Below are positions 45,506 to 54,600 of a stretch of DNA of 64,000 bases, one piece after another. The stretch comes from Pseudomonas sp. Seg1. GTDB lineage: Bacteria; Pseudomonadota; Gammaproteobacteria; Pseudomonadales; Pseudomonadaceae. How positions within the stretch are numbered: the first letter of the stretch is position 1; every line of letters starts with the position of its first letter. A program made the translations under genes and the position numbers. The stretch covers positions 310,001-374,000 of the forward strand of contig NZ_AP021903.1 in the NCBI RefSeq assembly GCF_018326005.1, given 5' to 3'. The notes below the pieces were generated by a model. That model saw only the letters and a list, made by a program, of their open reading frames with translations. It did not search any database and was not told the DNA's origin.

Positions 45506-46828
45506 ATGTTGAACAAGCGAATCAGTCTGATCGCATTGGGGATGTTGAGCGCCACTTCGGCCATGGCTAACGACCAGGCCGAGTCCAAGGGTTTTCAAGA
45601 AGACAGCAGCCTGAAAGTGTTGCTGCGCAATGCCTACATCAATCGTGACTACAAAGACGGTAACAAGGACAAAGCCGAATGGGGCCAAGCGGCCATCGGT
45701 ACGTTCTCGTCCGGCTTCACCCAAGGCACCATCGGTGTCGGTGTTGACGCTTTCGGTTTGTACGCACTGCGCCTCGACGGCGGCAAGGGCCGCAGCGGCG
45801 CCGGTGGGATCGACTTCTTCAAGCAAGACAACAGCTATGAAGAAGGCCACAACGGTAGCGCGGCCAACGACCTGGCCAAGGCTGGCGCGGCGGTCAAATT
45901 CCGCTTCTCCAACACCGTGCTGACCTACGGTGACCAGATGCCGGCTCTGCCGGTGCTGAACTACGACAACTCCCGCCTGCTGCCGGAAAGCTACACCGGT
46001 ACTTTGATCACTTCCAAAGAGATCAAAGGCCTGGAGCTGAACGCCGGTCGTTTCACCGCTGAATCGCGCAAGAGCGATGAAGGTCGAGACAGCGGTGGCC
46101 TGAAGTCGATCAACGTGTTGGGCGGTAGCTATCAGTTCACTGAGCGCTTCAAAGGTGCGCTGTACGCTTCCGACGTTGAAGACGTATTGAAGAAACAATA
46201 CGTGAACGCCAACTACGTGTTGCCGTTCAACAAGGATCAGTCCCTGACCCTGGACTTCAACGGCTATCGCACCAAGCTCGACAGCTCGTACGTTCGCGAA
46301 AACACCGTGCCGGGCAAAAGCATCGTGACCGGTCAGGACAACAAGATCTGGAGCCTGGCAGCCACCTTCGCCACTGGCCCGCACTCGTTCACCGTGGCGC
46401 ACCAGCGCTCCACCGGCGACAGCAACCTGGGCTACGCCTACGGCGGCTATCAGAAAGATCAACAGCGTGTTGGCGACGGTGGCAACACCATCTACCTGGC
46501 CAACTCCTACTGGTCTGACTTCAACGCTGAAGACGAACGCAGCTGGCAGCTCGGCTACGGCCTGGACTTCGGCGCATTCGGCGTTCCGGGTCTGAGCTAC
46601 AACTTCGCTTACGTGCGTGGCGACAACATCACCACGTCCACCAGCGAAGGCGGCACAGAGCGCGAAATCTTCAACCAGTTCAAGTACGTCGTGCAAAGTG
46701 GCCCGGCCAAAGACCTGAGCGTGAAACTGCGCAGCTCGATCCTGCGTGTTTCGCAGAAGTCCAGCGAGTACAACGTCGGCGGCAACGAGCTGCGAGTATT
46801 CGTGGATTACCCGATCAACATCTTCTGA
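45506..46828 (+). CDS. OprD-family outer-membrane porin
   Basis: This 440-residue porin of the OprD family (substrate-specific channels of pseudomonads for amino acids, sugars or organic acids) has a signal peptide ('ISLIALGMLSATSAMAND'). The family opening 'FQEDSSLKVLLRNAYINRDYKD' and 'GFTQGTIGVGVDAFGLYALRLDGG' follow, then many barrel strands, with C-terminal 'NELRVFVDYPINIF' ending in an aromatic residue. AAGGA lies 8-10 bases before the ATG. Which of the OccD/OccK types it is cannot be fixed. A strong terminator follows. Confidence 0.92.
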   Translation: MLNKRISLIALGMLSATSAMANDQAESKGFQEDSSLKVLLRNAYINRDYKDGNKDKAEWGQAAIGTFSSGFTQGTIGVGVDAFGLYALRLDGGKGRSGAGGIDFFKQDNSYEEGHNGSAANDLAKAGAAVKFRFSNTVLTYGDQMPALPVLNYDNSRLLPESYTGTLITSKEIKGLELNAGRFTAESRKSDEGRDSGGLKSINVLGGSYQFTERFKGALYASDVEDVLKKQYVNANYVLPFNKDQSLTLDFNGYRTKLDSSYVRENTVPGKSIVTGQDNKIWSLAATFATGPHSFTVAHQRSTGDSNLGYAYGGYQKDQQRVGDGGNTIYLANSYWSDFNAEDERSWQLGYGLDFGAFGVPGLSYNFAYVRGDNITTSTSEGGTEREIFNQFKYVVQSGPAKDLSVKLRSSILRVSQKSSEYNVGGNELRVFVDYPINIF

Positions 46829-46855
46829 TGCGCGATCAGGTCTAATCGATGTGAG

Positions 46856-46885
46856 AAAAACCCCGACTGGCTCGGGGTTTTTTTT
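46856..46885 (+). terminator. Terminator of the OprD-type gene
   Basis: AAAAACCCCGA, loop CTGGC, TCGGGGTTTTTTTT: 11-base stem with a T-run, 28 bases after the stop. Confidence 0.93.
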
Positions 46886-47009
46886 CGACGGTTTTTTGAT
46901 GAAAACCAGAAAAAACCCGAGTTTTTGTCATGTAAAAGTTGTTTTTCAGACGCTGCAAACGCCGTTTCAAACAGGGCTTTAAATGCCTGAAATTCTTTCT
47001 CATGGACGC

Positions 47010-47056
47010 AAATTCTCCACCTAATAGATTAGGCCGCTCAACGCAGCGGAGAATTT
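47010..47056 (+). promoter_or_regulatory. Possible RBS-sequestering RNA hairpin before the dioxygenase
   Basis: AAATTCTCC (47010-47018) is the exact inverse of GGAGAATTT (47048-47056), which contains the only Shine-Dalgarno (GGAG) of the next gene. The loop holds CCTAAT-AG-ATTAGG (47020-47033) and, as an alternative, CCGCT...AGCGG (47034-47049), which would compete for part of the same GGAG. Mutually exclusive stems around a ribosome site suggest translational control. Confidence 0.45.
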
Positions 47057-47060
47057 GGTA

Positions 47061-47807
47061 ATGATCGTTTTGAACAGAGAAGTGGGCGAATCGCTACGGC
47101 GCGACAAATATGTCAACGTCCAGGGTGGTGACTTCAATCTCTACGGTCATTTTGCCGACTTCGTCAGACTGACCAAAAGTTGGGAAAACATGGAGCCTGA
47201 CAGCTACTACGGTCAGGCCGAAGCCGGCATGCGTTACCGTCGTTACAGCGACTTTGAGTACAACCCCAAGACACGTGAACTGAAACAACTCGAGCATCGC
47301 GCGTACGTGCAGTCCAAGGAACACAATGCCTATGTGGGCGGCCTGGTGCGGCACTTTCAGGACTTCTCCGATGAAGTGATTACTTCGCCGGTGATGCGCA
47401 GCCTGATCGACACCGATTTTGAAGTGTACAAAAGCGTCTTGCCGGAAGAGCTGCACGATGAAATCTGGCAATGCCAGATCCACCAGATCCGCATCGAAAT
47501 CAAACCCGGCAAACAACTTGAAATCACCCCGGAAGGGATTCACTGCGACGGCTATCCGTTCAGCGGCGTGCACTTCTGGGGGCGCAACAATGTCGAGGGT
47601 GCCGAGAGTCGTCTGTACGACATCCATGAGCATCAACTGGCGTCGACCACCTACCAGGAAATTCTCGACACCACGTACTTTCTCGACCGCGACATGCGCC
47701 ACTACGTGACCCCGGCGCGCAACACGCATACCCATGCCATGGCGTACCGGCAGATTCTGGCGATTTCCTTCTCGCGGCCCGGGACCGCTTTCGACATTGT
47801 TCGCTAA
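47061..47807 (+). CDS. 2OG-Fe(II) dioxygenase (isoleucine dioxygenase-like family)
   Basis: This 248-residue protein belongs to the 2OG-Fe dioxygenase family that includes free amino acid hydroxylases such as the Bacillus isoleucine 4-dioxygenase. Conserved features are 'MRYRRYSDFEYNP', the metal-binding H161-x-D163 ('GIHCDGYPFSGVHFWGRNN'), and a C-terminal stretch 'VTPARNTHTHAMAYRQILAISF' that could give the distal histidine and the 2-oxoglutarate arginine. The ATG at 47061 is used; a TTG two codons earlier is possible. The following genes encode a GNAT enzyme and AzlCD-type amino acid export, suggesting an amino acid substrate. Confidence 0.85.
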   Translation: MIVLNREVGESLRRDKYVNVQGGDFNLYGHFADFVRLTKSWENMEPDSYYGQAEAGMRYRRYSDFEYNPKTRELKQLEHRAYVQSKEHNAYVGGLVRHFQDFSDEVITSPVMRSLIDTDFEVYKSVLPEELHDEIWQCQIHQIRIEIKPGKQLEITPEGIHCDGYPFSGVHFWGRNNVEGAESRLYDIHEHQLASTTYQEILDTTYFLDRDMRHYVTPARNTHTHAMAYRQILAISFSRPGTAFDIVR

Positions 47808-48264
47808 TCAGATCACCCCAATCGACGGCGTCGAGTGCTCGACGCCGGTGGTGCTGCGCCGCGCCACGGCCAAGGATGCGCAGCGCATGGAGCGCTTCTT
47901 CCGCCAGTTCGACGAAGTGTCGTTCTGCGAGTGGCAGGACGCCAAATGCCTGCGCGGCGTGTTGATCCAGAAAACCACCACCGCCTATCTGGCGTTCGAC
48001 GTGGCCGGCGAAATCGTCGGCGCGGTACTGGGCGGCATGCTCGGCAGCCGCGGCACGATTAATCATCTGGCCGTCAGCCCGCGCTATCGCAGCCAAGGCG
48101 TCGGTCAACGCCTGGTTGAAGCAGCGTCGTCGGACATGAAGCGGGTGGGTGTGTTGCGGATGTTTCTGTTCGTCGACGATGCTAACCTCGCGGGCAAACG
48201 ATTCTGGGCGGCCCAGGGTTTTTGCGAGCCTCATGGCGAACGGACATTTGAGAGGGATCTATGA
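47797..48264 (+). CDS. GNAT-family N-acetyltransferase
   Basis: This protein of about 155 residues has the GNAT core 'VVLRRATAKDAQRMERFF', 'EIVGAVLGGMLGSRGTINHLAVSPRYRSQGVGQRLVEAA' (the acetyl-CoA binding R/Q-x-x-G-x-G/A motif is 'RSQGVG') and 'FVDDANLAGKRFWAAQGF'. The start is uncertain: TTG at 47797 slightly overlaps the dioxygenase stop, while an ATG at 47734 would overlap more deeply. The stop overlaps the azlC start (ATGA). It may acetylate an amino acid or a hydroxylated product. Confidence 0.82.
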   Translation: MFANQITPIDGVECSTPVVLRRATAKDAQRMERFFRQFDEVSFCEWQDAKCLRGVLIQKTTTAYLAFDVAGEIVGAVLGGMLGSRGTINHLAVSPRYRSQGVGQRLVEAASSDMKRVGVLRMFLFVDDANLAGKRFWAAQGFCEPHGERTFERDL

Positions 48265-48977
48265 ATGAAACGTCCGGCAGTGCGCCGCTGATGGTCAACC
48301 ATCAGCCATCGCGCACGTTTGCCGAAGCCAGCCCGGTGGTGGCCGGGTATTTCACCGTGTCATTTGTATTCGGGTTGATGGCCGTCAACGCCGGGCTGCC
48401 GATGTGGTTACCCGTGGCGATGTGTTTGTTCGTCTACGCCGGCGCTTCGCAATTCGCCGCGCTGGCGCTGATCTCCAGCGGTGCGTCGCTGACCACCATC
48501 GTGCTGACCACGTTCCTGATCAATGCGCGGCACATGCTGATGTCGGTTTACATGGCCAAAGCCCTGCGCGCCTTGGGGCTCAGTCGCATGGAGCGCTGGT
48601 GTTACGCCGGCGGCCTGACCGACGAATCCTTCGCTTTCCACAGCGTAAAACTCGGCACTGGCGCACCGGTCAACGTGCGCTATCTGATTGGCTTCAACCT
48701 GTTTTGCCACACCTCATGGGTGCTTGGCGGTCTGCTCGGCGCTGTGTGCGCGCAGTACGCCGCGCACTTGATCAAATACCAGCTCGACTACGCACTGACG
48801 GCGATGATGCTCTATGTGCTGGTGTCGCTGTGCAATACCCGCAACAAACTGATCGCAGCCGCTGCGGCAGTGATTTGCATGGGCGCGCTGAGCCTGGTCG
48901 GCAGTTCGCCGTTTAATGTGTTTATCGCCACGTTTGTGGGCTGCGGAGTGGGTGTATGCCTGACCAAACGTTCCTGA
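48261..48977 (+). CDS. azlC: AzlC-family branched-chain amino acid exporter, large subunit
   Basis: This 238-residue membrane protein has the AzlC pattern: 'ASPVVAGYFTVSFVFGLMAV', 'CLFVYAGASQFAALALI', 'TTFLINARHMLMSVYMA' and further hydrophobic helices. AzlC with AzlD forms an efflux system for branched-chain amino acids such as valine or leucine (YgaZH in E. coli). AGAGGGATCT precedes the ATG. The gene overlaps both neighbours and is part of the dioxygenase-GNAT-azlC-azlD unit. Confidence 0.92.
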   Translation: MNETSGSAPLMVNHQPSRTFAEASPVVAGYFTVSFVFGLMAVNAGLPMWLPVAMCLFVYAGASQFAALALISSGASLTTIVLTTFLINARHMLMSVYMAKALRALGLSRMERWCYAGGLTDESFAFHSVKLGTGAPVNVRYLIGFNLFCHTSWVLGGLLGAVCAQYAAHLIKYQLDYALTAMMLYVLVSLCNTRNKLIAAAAAVICMGALSLVGSSPFNVFIATFVGCGVGVCLTKRS

Positions 48978-49273
48978 TTCTGGTGGTCGCGCTGATGATG
49001 GCCGTGACCTTCCTGCCACGCGCCTTGCCCCTGCAAGTGAATACCGAGCACTGGCCGCCGTTTATCGCGCGGGCGCTGGAGTACTTGCCGGTGGCGATCG
49101 TCGCTGCGATCAGCCTGACACCCTTGTTGATCAAGGATCAGCACATACAGCTCGATCGCCCGGAATTTTATGCAGCGATTCCGACGTTGTTATGTGCGTA
49201 CTTCAGCAAAAACCTCTTTCTCAGTGTGGCGGTTGGGACGGCTGCGTACATTGCGCTCGGCTCGTTCATGTAA
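48956..49273 (+). CDS. azlD: AzlD-family branched-chain amino acid exporter, small subunit
   Basis: This 105-residue membrane protein with about four hydrophobic segments matches the small partner of AzlC ('MMAVTFLPRALPL', 'ARALEYLPVAIVAAISLTPLL', 'FFSK/YFSKNLFLSVAVG'-type end). Its start overlaps azlC by 22 bases, so the two are coupled. The last 84 bases overlap the 3' end of the LysR gene on the other strand. Confidence 0.9.
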   Translation: MPDQTFLILVVALMMAVTFLPRALPLQVNTEHWPPFIARALEYLPVAIVAAISLTPLLIKDQHIQLDRPEFYAAIPTLLCAYFSKNLFLSVAVGTAAYIALGSFM

Positions 49274-50116
49274 CGGCAGATCGACGACGTCGCTCAGTGC
49301 CTGATTCGACAGATCAGGATTGTTCACCGCCAGGCGCACTTCGAGGAAATCCTCGAAACCGGGGAAAATCGTCAGGCCATTCTTTTGCGCGGCCTCGCGA
49401 GAAACCATGCCGACCGCATCCATCTGGGTGATCAGCGACAGCGTCAGGGTTTCGCTGCACGAGTAAACCATGCGCTGGCCATTCTCGTGATTGCCCAACC
49501 CGGCGTCGAGAAAACGCAAAAAGCTGTGGGAATACGGACAATCTTCCGCAGGACGCACCTGAAACTTGTTGCCCAGCAACGTCAGCGGATCGTTTTCCTG
49601 GCCGCAATGCGCGCCGACCACCTGCACCTGCACATCCGGCAGCACGATACTCGGCAGCCCCGGCCGCTGCGGGCCGATCAGCACTGCCAGGTCAAAGTCC
49701 TCATTCTTCAGTTTGCTGAGATTTTCCATCGACTCGGCGTAGCTGAATTCCATCTGATAATCGGGGAAAACCTCGATCAGGCGTCCGATCATTCGCCGAT
49801 TGAAGTCGGGCGACAACGTGTTGTTCAACGCCACTTTCAACGTGCGCTGCCCCGGCACTTTCAATGCCTCGACTTTTTCTTCCATCTGTCGTGTGGCAAT
49901 CAACACTCGGTCCATATACGGCGTGAGCTCGGTGCCTTGCGGCGTCAGCGTCAAGCCTTTGTTGGAACGGCGAAACAAGCGGAAACCGAACTGCTCTTCG
50001 ACCTTGTTCAACTGCGCGGCCAACGCCTGCACGGTCAGGCACGAATGCTCGGCTGCGGCCGACAACGAGCCGGTCTGCACGATGCGCATGAGGTTGCGTA
50101 AGGTTCTGCTATCCAT
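49190..50116 (-). CDS. LysR-family transcriptional regulator
   Basis: This 308-residue regulator has the N-terminal helix-turn-helix 'LRNLMRIVQTGSLSAAAEHSCLTVQALAAQLNKVEEQFG' and an effector domain starting 'RTLKVALNNTLSP'. Its reading frame extends 84 bases into azlD on the opposite strand. It converges with the dioxygenase-azlCD unit, so any control of it would act in trans on the upstream promoter. The C-terminal tail rich in Arg/Glu ('RAERNVRSRPNRHTEKEV') lies in the overlap and may be an acquired extension. Confidence 0.88.
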   Translation of the reverse strand: MDSRTLRNLMRIVQTGSLSAAAEHSCLTVQALAAQLNKVEEQFGFRLFRRSNKGLTLTPQGTELTPYMDRVLIATRQMEEKVEALKVPGQRTLKVALNNTLSPDFNRRMIGRLIEVFPDYQMEFSYAESMENLSKLKNEDFDLAVLIGPQRPGLPSIVLPDVQVQVVGAHCGQENDPLTLLGNKFQVRPAEDCPYSHSFLRFLDAGLGNHENGQRMVYSCSETLTLSLITQMDAVGMVSREAAQKNGLTIFPGFEDFLEVRLAVNNPDLSNQALSDVVDLPLHERAERNVRSRPNRHTEKEVFAEVRT

Positions 50117-50449
50117 GGGTAATGCCCTCTGAAGTGGGCTGGGTATTGTTGTTTACGAGACTGCCGATCCGGCGTCATATGCCGGCTATATTCCTGCACC
50201 TGAGCATAGTTGTCGCGGGTTTAGTAGCGAATTGATGTCCCCGCCGATGGCTGGAGGCTGACAAAGGATCGGGGTTTTTGGTGACGTGGGGGTGATTGGG
50301 GTCAAAAAATACGCACGGGAAATAACAATTTTCGGTGTTTTTAACATTCTTGTTCGGGTAACGATCCGGTTCGCTAGCGGATTAAAACAAAACAAATATC
50401 CGTATCTGTACTAGGCTTGAAACCATGTCACTCAGCAATGGAGGCGGCC
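50117..50449. other. Divergent spacer between LysR and the Xre antitoxin gene
   Basis: This 333-base spacer contains no convincing gene. It is AT-rich near 50310-50400, where the promoter of the toxin-antitoxin pair is expected. No clear operator repeat stood out. Confidence 0.4.
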
Positions 50450-50860
50450 GTGCCTACCTCATCCCCAGCCCTCACCCCGCATGAACAACTCGACGTTCCG
50501 GAAGCCGGGCGCGTTGCGTTGAAATTCTTCTTCAACCTCATGGAACGTTGGGGCTGCAACGCCGAGCAGCAACGCACATTGCTCGGTGGAGTCGGCAACA
50601 CCACGTTCTACAAGTACAAACACCTGCCGCCGAACATACGTCTACCGCATGACACGCTGGAGCGCATCTCGTATCTGATGGGCATTCACAAGGCATTGAG
50701 CATCATCTTCAGCAACAGTCGCGAGCGCGTTTATACGTGGGTCAGCAGCCCTAACACTGCCGCGCCATTCAATGGGCGGACGGCGCTGGATTACATGCTG
50801 GCGGGGAGGGTGGTCGACATCGCTGACGTGCGCCGCTACCTCGACGGGGTGCGCGGTTGA
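50450..50860 (+). CDS. Xre/MbcA/ParS-type antitoxin of a RES module
   Basis: This 136-residue protein is the antitoxin of the Xre-RES type. An N-terminal helical DNA-binding region ('RVALKFFFNLMERWGCNAEQQRTLLGG', 'TTFYKYKH', 'RLPHDTLERISYLMGIHKALSIIF') is followed by the MbcA/ParS toxin-binding domain ('VYTWVSSPNTAAPFNGRTALDYML', 'DIADVRRYLDG'). The GTG at 50450 is chosen because GGAGG lies 5 bases upstream; an ATG at 50438 would place that site inside the gene. Its stop overlaps the toxin start. Confidence 0.87.
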   Translation: MPTSSPALTPHEQLDVPEAGRVALKFFFNLMERWGCNAEQQRTLLGGVGNTTFYKYKHLPPNIRLPHDTLERISYLMGIHKALSIIFSNSRERVYTWVSSPNTAAPFNGRTALDYMLAGRVVDIADVRRYLDGVRG

Positions 50861-51537
50861 AGGCCCCGCCGCTGGCCGAGCCGCAATGGCCCAAGGCCTA
50901 CCGGATCGTCAATAGCAGCTTCCCGCCGATTGCGCTGTTTGAAGATGTGCTCGACCCCGAAGACCTGGAAATCGCCTACGCGCTGGAAGCGCTGACCAAT
51001 GACCGCTTGATCGAACAGGCCGGCGTGCTCGCCCGCGTGCGCCCCGAAGACCGACTCTCCGGCCCCGGTTCGACGCCGGTGATGGCGGCATTTACCCACA
51101 TTGGCAAAAGCAGCCGTTTCACCGATGGCACTTTCGGCGTCTACTACGCCGCCAGCAGCCAGGCTGCCGCCATCGCTGAAACCTGCTATCACCAGGAGCG
51201 TTTCCTCGCGGCCACCAACGAGGCGGATCTTGAATTGACCATGCGGACCTACGTCAATCGCGTGGTTAAACCGCTGCATGATGTTCGTCACGACTTCCCC
51301 GACTTACATCAACCCGATCCAGACGCCTATGGCCCATCCCAGTCGTTTGCCCGACAACTGCGCGAATCTGAATCCTGGGGACTGCTCTACAACAGCGTCC
51401 GCCTGCCGGGCCACGAATGTGTCGCCGCGTTCCGTCCGCCTGCAGTCTCGATTCCGAAGCAGGGCAAGCATCTGCGTTATGTGTGGAGTGCGAGCCAGCG
51501 CAGGATTTCCTTTGTGTTCGAGATCAGTCAGGTCTGA
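50857..51537 (+). CDS. RES-domain toxin (NAD+-degrading)
   Basis: This 226-residue protein belongs to the RES family, whose members (e.g. P. putida Res, M. tuberculosis MbcT) degrade NAD+. The conserved R, E and S are carried by the block 'AYRIVNSSFPP', 'GVYYAASSQAAAIAETCYHQERF' (Glu) and 'LLYNSVRLPGHECVAAF' (Ser). The start is a TTG forming a TTGA overlap with the antitoxin stop, which should keep toxin yield low. It sits beside a large helicase gene in a tRNA-linked accessory segment. Confidence 0.9.
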   Translation: MKAPPLAEPQWPKAYRIVNSSFPPIALFEDVLDPEDLEIAYALEALTNDRLIEQAGVLARVRPEDRLSGPGSTPVMAAFTHIGKSSRFTDGTFGVYYAASSQAAAIAETCYHQERFLAATNEADLELTMRTYVNRVVKPLHDVRHDFPDLHQPDPDAYGPSQSFARQLRESESWGLLYNSVRLPGHECVAAFRPPAVSIPKQGKHLRYVWSASQRRISFVFEISQV

Positions 51538-51686
51538 AACGCAGAGTTTTTGCGCAGGAAGGTACATTGCGCTGCATCCGGGTCTTTCGCGCCGCCGGAT
51601 AATGCTGGTTGTGACCGGCAAACCCTGCACGTTGTCGGTGTGCAGAGGGCCGGTCCGTGGAGTCCACATACCTGAAGCTTCTCGCA

Positions 51687-54600
51687 TTACAGCGAGGGCG
51701 TTTTTCTGCCTGTTTTGTCGGGTTTCATCTTTTGTGCAATAACGGCAAAGTCTGCGCGCTTCCAACGCGGCAGGGTAGTGTCACCCCGGGATGCCTCCTT
51801 GAAGTAGGGCAAAGTTCCCCAGAGATCCACATCGCCTACCAGGTACACGCGATGCTGGGCACGCGTCAGCGCCACATTGATCAGGTTTGGTTTTGACGAA
51901 GCCCACTGGGCTCCTCCGGCGTTTTCGGAGTCGGTCCCCAACACCATAAACACAGTTTTTTCTTCCTTGCCTTGAAACGTATGGACGGTGCCGATGCTGC
52001 GCTTGATCCAGTGTTTCAACTCATCTCGCTTTGGCACTGAAGGTTGCCACTCGACTTGCATGATCTGTTCACGCAGGGCCTGACGAATAGCCTTGAACGG
52101 CGAGATCACATAAAGCTCGGGCAGTACGCGGTCACGTTGGAAGAGCGACACAATGACCTTGATCATGAACTCGATCTGTTCTGGCACCGATTGCTTGCGT
52201 TCAACGGCGCCCCGAATGTCGACCCATCCACTTGCAAGATCAATCAAAGGTGCAGCCATGGGCACGCGGGTTCGCAGGCCGTAGACCATTTTGTTGTCGT
52301 AGGCGATGCGATTGGCGAGCGAGAACATCGGTTCATGACAACGACGGTGTACGCGCAGGGGGCTTCCGATCCAGATGTTCTCGTCCATGAAAGAGGCATA
52401 GGCGCCGAACCGATTAGCCTGGTCGGCCAGGCGCTGCACGGAAACACAATGGGGGGCGTAAGCATTGTCGGCTGTTACTGGATGGAGCTTTCCCAGCGCA
52501 TCAATAAGGGGGGTTGGCAGGGTAAATACCGGTTCAATTTGCAACGGATCCCCCACCACGACGCACCGCTTGGCGCGCCAAAGTGCGCCGACCGCTGCTT
52601 GTGGGACAGCCTGTCCGGCCTCATCGATAAATACCCAGCCCAGCGAGCCTGGGCCTAAGCCGCGAAACTGATTGGCGAAAGACGCGAACGTACTGGAAAC
52701 GACGGGCACGACCATGAACAGGTTTTGCCAGATTTGCAGCGTATGCTTCGGATCTTCCGGCACTTGATTGGAAAGCACTTTGTTTACAGCAACCAGGTTG
52801 GCTCCCAGCGCACCACCCTTTTGTGCGGTCTCATGTACCCACGCTTGCTGAAGCTGCAACGCAGCGGCGAACAGTGCTGAGCGCAGCTGCGCCAGCTCTT
52901 CGTCGTGCCATAGCCCTTCGATCTGCAATTGCTCATCACTGACCAGGTCCAGCGCTCGAGTGGGCAAGCGAGGTACACGTAACCGAGTACGGAGTTGGTC
53001 ATGTTCCGAGCACCAATTGCGCCATTGCTGCGTCAACAAGCTCAGTTTCTGTTTCTCGTTCTCTAGATCACGGGTTGCTTCGTTTAATTCGTCGGTATGT
53101 TTCGTCACCTTGCCCTGTAGCGCCGTGATCCCTTGATGAGTGCTGAGCTGATTCAGAGCGTTGGATTTGCGTTGTTGAACGTACGCCTTCGCTTCCTGAG
53201 TGCGGAGCAGGCGCGCCCAGAAACCGGGAGATGAGCGATCAATCAACTGCTGCTCCAGAATCAGCTGTTGTAGTGTCTGCTGCAGGGTACGCACTTCGTG
53301 CTGTTTAATGGTCAGCGCAGCAGAGATGACATCGACGTGTGCTTTCGCCTCTTGAATAAGGGCGACCGATGAAGCGAGATAATCGGCTTCAGTGCCTTGG
53401 CCAACGATGTCGAGCAATTCGGCCAGTCGCTCACGTTCGGTCAAGGCGGCCTCGACGGCTTTATCGGCCTGGTGAAAGAGCTCGCGAGCGTCGCTGAAGC
53501 TCACCGGGTTAGGTTCTTTGAGCCAATCCCAGAACCGTTTTGGTTGCTCACTGCTCTTGGTCTTAAGCGAGAACATGCTGAAGCGCTCATTAAAGAGACG
53601 TCGATTACGGGAGTTGCCCAGTGCACAACTGATCAACCCCCAGGGCATCTGATCTCCCTGAGGAGAAGTTGCGCCGCCCTTGCCTTCTTTCGCCGCAATA
53701 TTGTGTGCCACGGGTTGCAGATAACCGCAGTGACGCCAGTGTTCACCCAATGCTTTGCGCTTGACCAAGTCGACGGAGATATTTTCGACCGCAGCATTGT
53801 TTGTCGACGCTACCACCATTTCGAACCCGGTCAGTGCGTCAATCAGTGGACGCAATGTGACCGTGTTCGAGTTTCCTTTGAACCGAACCCGGCTGGAGTT
53901 TTTGACAAACGCATCATCCGCTTTCGCCAGCCCCGCCAGTATCCGAGCGCGCTGGACGATGTTGTCGGCAAACAGATCGCGCAACAGTGTCGTCTTGCCT
54001 GTGCCTGGCGGGCCGTTGACGGCAAAGAGGCCGTCGTTTTGGGTTTCTTGGCGAATCTGGTTGAGCGCAAACTGTTGCATCAGGCTCATCGATTGATCAG
54101 CTTCCGCCAACCAGTGTCCACGGTTGAGAAAACGTGGACGCAGTGCATTCAGGATCGCCGTGCAGCCGCCTTCGCTGTACAGGTCTATTCGATTGATCGC
54201 GGGCAGTGCACTCAGGAACTGCGCCAGCGTTGGTGGAATGGTGCCGCTGCTGACGCCTTCAATGGCGCGTTCGATATCGCGGATATAAAAGCTGTTGAGG
54301 ATATCCAGTTCCTCAAGCACATCTTCTTCGTCATCCTTTTCTGACTCGTCCGGGACGATCTTTTCAGAAGATGAGCCGTTGAGGGGTTTTACTTTCGCGG
54401 TTAGCACTGCAATGGGTTGCGCGTCGTCAGGGGTGAAGCCGGCCCAATCGCAGAGCAGAGTCTGAAGCTTCACCACCTCGTGGGCTTGCATGCTTTGGCC
54501 CGCGAAAGTGCCACGACTGCTCATGAAGTTACGCAGTCTTTGTATGAGGTCCTCTCGTGCCGAATTGAACGCGTCATGGCTCAGGGACTGGAGTCCGCTG

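Noticed and set aside
47055..47060. TTG two codons before the dioxygenase ATG as start
   Set aside because: Spacing from GGAG would be too short (3 bases); the ATG at 47061 is kept.
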